48,334 nt of DNA, from assembly GCA_028703495.1 (NCBI GenBank), contig JAQVMT010000016.1:1-48334 (forward strand). The letters are read 5' to 3'. The notes under the pieces were generated by a model. It saw nothing but the letters and a program-made list of their open reading frames with translations, was not told where the DNA came from and ran no database searches. A program made the translations under genes and the position numbers. This document shows, in pieces, positions 1 to 9,000 of the stretch. The DNA comes from Clostridia bacterium. GTDB taxonomy: Bacteria; Bacillota; Clostridia; Christensenellales; CAG-314. Numbering within the stretch: the stretch's first letter is position 1; the number at the start of each line of letters is the position of its first letter.

Positions 1-3000
1 CCATTACGTCGCCGACCGTGATTGCCTTGAGTATTGTAAGTACGCTGTCAAAGTCGAAGAAGATGTCCGAAAGCTTAATTGTCGTAAGCTTGCCGTACAA
101 GGTCAACGCCTTAACCTTTGCATCAATTATAAAGCCTAATCTGTATTCCAAGCAACTGATGATGTGTTCGATGTTCAGGTCTCCGAGGATTCCCTTTGCC
201 AAAGCTTCGGCATCGGTGGTTCCGTCGAAGATTCCGAACAACTCGCCCAAGGTTACCTTCTTGAGGTTGTTGTACAGTGTTATTTCGATGTAAGCATAGT
301 CGCTTGTGTCGATCGTTCTAGCCATTATTATCAAAGCCAGATCGATGAGGTCGCCAACCGTCAACGCCTTGATTTCGTTGAACGAGGTTTCCCTTCCGCT
401 TTCAGTCGTAAGGTCGCCGATCGTGATTCCGTCAAGAACCAAACCAACCGCACTTGCCTTTACGTTGTCGCGAATCGAAGTAACCATAGACGGGATTACA
501 AGTAGCACCGCATCAAGCAGATCTATCATCGTAATTGTCTTGAGTTGTTCAGCAACCGCGTCCATGTCGTACGCGATGTCAACAAGTCTGATTACAACGA
601 TCTTATTATATAAGGATAGAGTCTTCACGTCGACAGGCACTTCGAAGCCGAATCTCAACCCCGCAGTGGCGACGACGTCTTCGATATCGAGGTCTTCAAT
701 CAACCATCTTACGGCGTACTCGGTCTTGCTTCCGCCGTAGAACGCTTCAACAACGTTGATGATGAACATATCGTTGAGGTTCCCGTAAACGGTAGCTTCG
801 AGATTGCTCCAAGATGTTGTGTCAACCGTCTTGTCAAGGATATAAAGCACGAAATCGGTTAAGTCGCCAACTTCAATGTATTTCACTTGCTCAAGCAATG
901 TCGCTCTGCCCTCTGCCGTCAGCAGATTTGCAAGCAACATACTATCGAAAGTCGTAAACAGCTTCAACGACTCGATGTCGTCAATGCGTGTTTGTTCAAT
1001 TCCGGCAACTCTCAAAACTGCATCGATAACGTCGCCGAACGTAATTCCGTTAAGCACGTCTTTCAGCAATTCGATAGTTTCGCCTTTCTTGATAGTCTTG
1101 ATAATTCCGTTGTAAATCGCCAAACTGTAGGTGTTTGCCTTAAGCTTTGCAAACAGCTTAATGTCGGTGGGTATTTCACCCGCAACATATTCGACAATTT
1201 CCATAATGTCGCCGACGGTTATCATCTTAAATTCGTAGATAACGTAATCGATGTCGTAAATCAGATTGATAATCGTAATGTCGGCAAGTCTGTTGTAAAG
1301 TGCAAAGGCAAAGACAACGTCGGGTAGCTCGACAATTCTTACGTCGATCAGATCGACAATATCGCCGAGGTCGAGGTCGTCAAGAACCTTTCTCAATACC
1401 TCTTCGCGCTTTGCAGCATCTGCAAGGGTATCGATAAAGTCACCGATGGACAGGTCGTAAAGACCGTTGTAAATGGTTCTTTCCAGCTTGCACCAGTCGG
1501 TTGTAATAACGCTGATTCCGGTTACGACGCAGTAGGCTTCGACGAAGTAGCCGAATTTGACTGACTTGGACTGCTCATACAGATGATCTCTGCCTGCTGC
1601 CGTAAGCAGGTCGGCAGTCAACATTGTATCGAGAATGATCATAAGACCGGTCAATCTCAATTGCGCCCTGTCGGCAACACCCATCACAAAGCTCATGATT
1701 CCGTCAATTACGTCGGCAAATGTGATGTTTGCAAGTACAAGCTGCAACAGAGGAACAACATCGCCGTTTTGAAGCATTACGATTATGTCGTTATAGATTG
1801 CAAGCGCGTAAGTATTAGCCTTTAACTTCGCGAACAGCTCGATGTCAACGGGGATTTCGCCGAGGAAGTACTCGACAATTTCCATTACGTCGCCGACCGT
1901 GATTGCCTTGAGTATTGCAGCAACGCTGTCAAAGTCGAAGAACAGGTCAACCAACTTGATGTCGGCAAGCTTGTTGTAAAGCGCGAAAGCAAAGACAACG
2001 TCTTCAAACTCATACACGCGCTTGTCGATCGTGTCGATTACGTCACCGATATCCAGGTCGCCCAATATGTTCTTGATGAGCGTTTCGAAGTCGCCGCTGT
2101 CGATCGTGTCGAAGATGTCGTTAAAGCTGATCGCCTTAACATTGTTGTATATAGTTGTTTCAAGCTTCGTCCAGTCGGTTGTGTCTACGTTTCCGTCAAC
2201 CGCAGTAACGATGAAGTCGATGATCTCGCCGATTGTCGTGTCGCCACCTTGCTGCTTGAGCAGGTCTCTGCCCGTTTCAGTCAGCAGGTTAGCAACCATC
2301 ATTCCGTCAAGTCTTACCATCAACGCTTCGGCACTAAGTTCAAGACGCTTCAGGTCGTTTACAAACGCACTCAATATTCCGTCGATTACGTCGGCAAACG
2401 TGATGTTTGCAAGTATCGCTTCAAGCAACTCGGTCGTTTGACCGTTTTGAAGCATTACGATTATGTCGTTATAGATTGCAAGACCGTAGGTGTTTGCCTT
2501 TAACTTAGCGAACAGCTCGATGTCAACGGGGATTTCGCCGAGGAAGTACTCGACAATTTCCATTACGTCGCCGACCGTGATTGCCTTGAGTATTGCAGCA
2601 ACGCTGTCAAAGTCGAAGAACAGGTCAACCAACTTGATGTCGGCAAGCTTGTTGTAAAGCGCGAAAGCAAAGACAACGTCTTCAAACTCATACACGCGCT
2701 TGTCGATCGTGTCGATTACGTCACCGATATCCAGGTCGCCCAATATGTTCTTGATGAGCGTTTCGAAGTCGCCGCTGTCGATCGTGTCGAAGATGTCGTT
2801 AAAGCTGATCGCCTTAACATTGTTGTATATAGTTGTTTCAAGCTTCGTCCAGTCGGTTGTGTCTACGTTTCCGTCAACCGCAGTAACGATGAAGTCGATG
2901 ATCTCGCCGATTGTCGTGTCGCCACCTTGCTGCTTGAGCAGGTCTCTGCCCGTTTCAGTCAGCAGGTTAGCAACCATCATTCCGTCAAGTCTTACCATCA

Positions 3001-6000
3001 ACGCTTCGGCACTAAGTTCAAGACGCTTCAGGTCGTTTACAAACGCACTCAATATTCCGTCGATTACGTCGGCAAACGTGATGTTTGCAAGTATCGCTTC
3101 AAGCAACTCGGTCGTTTGACCGTTTTGAAGCATTACGATTATGTCGTTATAGATTGCAAGCGCGTAAGTATTGGACTTGAGCTTTGCAAATAACTCAATC
3201 GATACAGGCAGCTGGGCAACATAAAGCTCGAAGATTTCCATTACGTCGCCAACCGTGATCGCCTTGAGCATCGTTGCCACGCTGTCAAAGTCGAAGAATA
3301 GGTCGACAAACATTACGTCGGCAAGCTTGGTGTAAAGCGCCGTCGCCTTGAGTTGGTCGTCAATTGCAAATCCGAATCTGTATGCCGCACAATCTAGTAG
3401 GTCGCCGATGTCCAGCGTGTCAAACATTGTGTTAACCAATGCTTCTGCTTTCGCACTGTCGCCGAATGCATCGATTATGTCAACAATGTACAGGTCGGAA
3501 ATGTTTGTGTAAAGTTCTACCTCGAAGTAGCTCCAATCACTTGTGTCGAGCGAGGTCGAAAGCACCGCAAAAATTACCTCGGTGATGTCGTTGACCTGAA
3601 CGCCCTCAAGCTTGGTCTTGATGCCCTCTCTGCCTTCTTCGGTGAAGAAGTCCGTAAGTAGTATTGTGTCAAATAGCTTGAATAGGTCTGTTGCCAAGAT
3701 GTCCGCTCTGACTTCGGGTATCATTATAGGAATCAGGCGAAGAAGGAATTCAAGCACGTCGCAAACAGTAATATTTGCAAGTACTTGCTTCAACAGCTCG
3801 GTCGCTTCACCATTAACAAGCTTTGTAATAATATCGTTGTATATTGCAAGACCGTAGGTGTTTGCCTTGAGCTTTGCAATAAGCTTTGCATCGGTAGGAA
3901 TTTCGCCGAGATAATACTCGACAATTTCCATAATGTCGCCAACTGTGATTGCCTTGAGTATAGCGGCAACACTGTCAAAGTCGAAGAACAGGTCAACCAA
4001 CTTGATGTCGGCAAGCTTGTTGTACAACGTGAACGTCTTTATCTCGGAGTATATCGTCGCGATTCTAAAGTCGAACGTGTCAAATACGTCACCGATGTCA
4101 AGGTCGGCAAGCACACCCTTTACAAGCGCATCGAACGTTCCGTAGTCAACGGCATCCAATATGTCGCCGATCGTCGTGTCGCCGATGTTCGTGTAAATAG
4201 TGGCCTCAAGCTTCGTCCAAGTCGTGATGTCGAGCGTTCCGTCCAACGCGGTTACTATAAAGTCGATTATGTCGTTGATCGCAATGTATCCGCCCTTAAT
4301 GCGAAGCATGTCTTTGCCCGCTTCGGAGAAGAAGTCGGCAAGGTACATATCGTCAAGTCTTGCCATAAGGTCTTCGGCGTTGAGCGCAATGTACTTCGCA
4401 TCGTCTACCGTGTAGTATAAGATTACGTTAACCAAATCCGCAAATGTGATGTTTGCAAGTATCGCTTCAAGCAATGCAACAGCTTCACCGTTTTGGATCT
4501 TTGCAATTATATCATTATATATTGCAAGTGCGTAGGTGTTTGCCTTAAGCTTTGCAAACAGCTCAACCGCAGGATTGATTTCGCCGAGGTAATGCTCGAC
4601 AATTTCCATAACGTCGCCGACCGTAATTGCCTTGAGTATTGCAGCAACGCTGTCAAAGTCGAAGAACAGGTCAACCAACTTGATGTCGGCAAGCTTGTTG
4701 TAAAGCGCGAAAGCAAAGACAACGTCTTCAAACTCATACACGCGCTTGTCGATCGTGTCGATTACGTCACCGATATCCAGGTCGCCCAATATGTTCTTGA
4801 TGAGCGTTTCGAAGTCGCCGCTGTCGATCGTGTCGAAGATGTCGTTAAAGCTGATCGCCTTAACATTGTTGTATATAGTTGTTTCAAGCTTCGTCCAGTC
4901 GGTTGTGTCTACGTTTCCGTCAACCGCAGTAACGATGAAGTCGATGATCTCGCCGATTGTCGTGTCGCCACCTTGCTGCTTGAGCAGGTCTCTGCCCGTT
5001 TCAGTCAGCAGGTTAGCAACCATCATTCCGTCAAGTCTTACCATCAACGCTTCGGCACTAAGTTCAAGACGCTTCAGGTCGTTTACAAACGCACTCAATA
5101 TTCCGTCGATTACGTCGGCAAACGTGATGTTTGCAAGTATCGCTTCAAGCAACTCGGTCGTTTGACCGTTTTGAAGCATTACGATTATGTCGTTATAGAT
5201 TGCAAGACCGTAGGTGTTTGCCTTTAACTTAGCGAACAGCTCGATGTCAACGGGGATTTCGCCGAGGAAGTACTCGACAATTTCCATTACGTCGCCGACC
5301 GTGATTGCCTTGAGTATTGCAGCAACGCTGTCAAAGTCGAAGAACAGGTCAACCAACTTGATGTCGGCAAGCTTTGTGTAAAGAGTAAAGGTTTTGATAA
5401 CCGAAGGAACGACAACAACTCTAACATCGATAAGCTCGACAACGTCATCGAGGTCGAGGTCGCCCAAAATCTTTCTTACGAGATTTTCAAGCGCAATAGA
5501 GTCGCCGAACGCTTCGACGATGTTTGCAATACTCAACGAGCCGACGTTGTTGTAGATGGTAACCTCGAAGTTAGCCCAGTCGGCAGTGTCAAGGCTTGCA
5601 TCGATCGCCTTGAGAACGAAGTCGATAATTTCCTTTATGAGAATGTCGCCGCCTTGCTCCAACAGGTTGTCTCTGCCGACAACCGAAAGCAAATCGACAA
5701 CTTCCATAATGTCCAATCTAAGCATCAGCGCTTCTGCGTTGAGCTCGGCATATTTGGCATCGTCAACCGTGTAATAAAGAATAACGTTAACGAGGTCGGC
5801 AAAGGTAATGCCCGCAAGTATTTGATCGAGCAACAGATTAACTTCGCCATTGATAATCTTGAAAATGATGTCGTTGTAGATTTCAAGAGCGTATGTATTC
5901 GCCTTTAATTTCGCAAACAACTCAACCTTGGTGTCGAGCGCAAACAGATAATGCTCGACAATTTCCATAATGTCGCCGACGGTGATCGCCTTCAATATCT

Positions 6001-9000
6001 CGATCACGCTGTCGATGTTGAAAATCAAATCGACAAGCTTAATCGCGGCAAGCTTTTGATACAGGGAGAAGCCGAACACAGCGTCGTCAAACTTAACCAG
6101 TCTGTAGTCAACGGTGTCGAGGAAGTCGCCGATAGTAAGGTCGCCCAAAATCGACTGAATCAACTCCTCCACCTTGGCAAGGTCGCCAAACGCCTTGATA
6201 ATGTCGACGATGTAGATTTCGCCGAGGTTGTTGTAAAGAGTAACCTCAAGCTTCGTCCAGTCGGTCTTGTCGAAGCCGACACCCAAGAACGCGGAAACAA
6301 CCTCGATGATGTCCTTAATCTGAACGCCCTCGAGCTTGGTTATGATACCCTCTCTTCCCGCTTCGGTGAAGAAATCGGTTATTAAAATCGTGTCGAAAAG
6401 CTTAAACAGCTCGGTCGCCAAGATGTCCTCTCTGATCTCGTCAATCATTGGAGGAATTAAACGCAAGCCAAAATCAAGCACGTCACACAAGGTGATGTCC
6501 TTCAACACAGCTTCCAACAGCTCCATATATTGACCATTCCTCAGCATTACGATGATGTCGTTGTAAACAGCAAGCGCGTAGGCGTTAGCCTTCAGCTTCG
6601 CGAACAGCTCGATATCTGTATCGAGGGTAAACCAATAATACTCGACAATCTCCATAAGATCGCCGATAGTAATTCCTCTTAACGTGTCGATGAAGTCGTC
6701 GCCGTTAAGAATAATGTCGTAAATTTCAAAGCCGGCAAGCTTTGTATAAAGCGTGAACGTGAATACTGCACCATCGATATCGATAACTCTGTAATCGATC
6801 GTGTCGATAAGATCGCCGATTGTCAAATGGTCGAATATCTTTCTCAGCAATACCTTTATGGCGTCCATGCTGTCGATAGCATCGATAATGTCGTTGAAGC
6901 TTACGCTCTTTACGCCGTTGTAAATCGTAGCCTCGAATTTCGTCCAAGTACTCGTGTCGACGGATTTTTCAATCGCAGTAAGCACAAAATCGATAATCTC
7001 GCCGATCGTGGTGTCACCGCCCTGTTCCTTCAAAAGCTTTCTGCCCTCTTCGGTCAGCAGGTTGGCAACCATCATTCCGTCAAGTCTTACCATCAGGGCT
7101 TCGGCGTTAAGCTCATTAAACTTCGCCTCGTCCACCGCGTAGTACAATATCGCGTTGATGATGTCTGCAAACGTGACGTCCTTCAAAACGGCTTTGATCA
7201 GTTCCATATGCTCGCCGTTTTGGATCTTTGCGATTATATCGTTATAAATAGCAAGTCCGTAGGTGTTTGCCTTTAACTTCGCAAACAACTCGACCTCGGT
7301 CTTCAATTCAAATACATAGTATTCGAAGATTTCCATTACGTCGCCGACGGTGATCGCCTTCAAAACCTCGATCACGATGTCGATGTCGTAAATCAAATCG
7401 ATCAGCTTGATAGCGGCAACCTTCTTGTAAAGCGTAAACGAAGTAACCGTATCGTCGATGTCATAGATTCTCGCTTCGATGGTTTCAACGAAGTCACCGA
7501 TAGTCAGGTCAGCCAAAACACTTCTCACAAGCGTTTCGGTATTGCCGTTGTCGATGACGTCGCAAATGTCGTTAAAGCTTATGCCCTTAACATTATTATA
7601 TATAGTGACCTCAAACTTGGTCCAATCGGTTGTATCCAACACCTCGTCAATAACGACAAGAACAAGGTCGAATATTTCGCCGATCGTGGTATCGCCGCCC
7701 TGTTGCCTCAAAACCTTTCTGCCTTCCTCGGTGAGCAGGTTGCCAACCATCATGGCGTCTAAACGCATCAAAAGATCGGTCGCGTTGACCTTGCCGCGTT
7801 TTTCGTTCTCGATCGTGTAGTACAGCAACGCATCGATCAAATCTTGGAAGGACACTTTGTTAAGTAACATATTGACAAGGTCAAGCGTTCTGCCTTCCTT
7901 TATCATTATATATATATCATAATATATAGACAGATTTTCAACGTTGGCGAGAAGCTTTGCATACAGCTCGACCTCGGGATTAATCTCGCCAAACAGCAGC
8001 TCGAACACGTCCACGATTTCGCCGACGGTCACACCGTGCATAACGGCAACTGCATCGTCATAATGCCAAATCAATTTGGCAATCGTGATTCCCGCAAATC
8101 TTTGGTAGATAGGCAGCTCCTTCACCGCGGAAGGAATTGCGAAGGATATTCTCGCCTCGATAATGTCGATTACGTTTCCGATCGAGAAGTCGCCCAAAAC
8201 ATATTCCCAATCGATAGACTCGTTCAACGCATAGCTGCCGAATCTGTCGACCATATCTTTAATGCATTGCTCGTGATTGTCATACTCGCACTCGGGACAA
8301 ATAATCTCGACAAAGTAAATCACAACCTCGATCAAATCGCCGTGGAGGATTTCTTCTTTTAGAGTTTCAACACTAGCCATATAGAAGAACATGTCGTATA
8401 CGGTTTCCATTCCCGGATAGTTCCTGTTCATATTGTCAAGCTTTACAAATAAGGAAAGAACCTCATCGCCCGTCGTGCAGTACCATTCGCCCTTATCCTT
8501 GTCCCAAACATAATCCAAACCCTCGGCAAATATGTCGGCAATCGTCAACTTTGCCAAAGGCTTCAAAAGCTCGGAATATTGATTTGCCTGAACAGCATCC
8601 ACAACCTCGCTGTATTTAACGGGGCAGTAAGCCTTCAGTATCACAAGCAAAGGCAGAGCAATCGCTCTATGCAGCTTGCCCTCTGCGTAAGCCTCTTCGA
8701 TTTTCTCGATCGGCCAAGCAAGGAAGAAGCCCAACGTCAATTCCTCGTCATAAAGCTCATAATACTTATTCTCGATAAACTCAACCAAGGGAAGCACATT
8801 GCCGTCAAGCAAAGCGGAAAGGATATTCTCTATCTCGTCCAAGGTCGCGTATACGAACATGTTGACGAGGAAGCGAACAACCTCGTGTTGCTCTGCGATC
8901 CAATCGTAGAAACCGGTTGCCTCGAAATAGCTTCCGAAGATCTCGTCAAAGGTCATGTACTTGATATACTCATAAACCGCATCCACCAAAGCCATCGAGT

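Larger units (their letters stand above)
1..8014 (-). repeat. In-gene array of twelve ~226-residue units
   Basis: The codon for the Met/Val in the motif VGDVM (or a variant) recurs at 8012, 7334, 6653, 5966, 5285, 4607, 3929, 3239, 2561, 1883, 1202, 527 and 2. Spacings are 678, 681, 687, 681, 678, 678, 690, 678, 678, 681, 675 and 525 bases, all multiples of three. A typical unit holds six short D-[VIL] motifs at residues about 5, 64, 119, 155, 180 and 212. The leftmost complete unit is shorter (175 residues). The array probably continues beyond the window, because the sequence at position 1 starts another unit. Confidence 0.9.
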
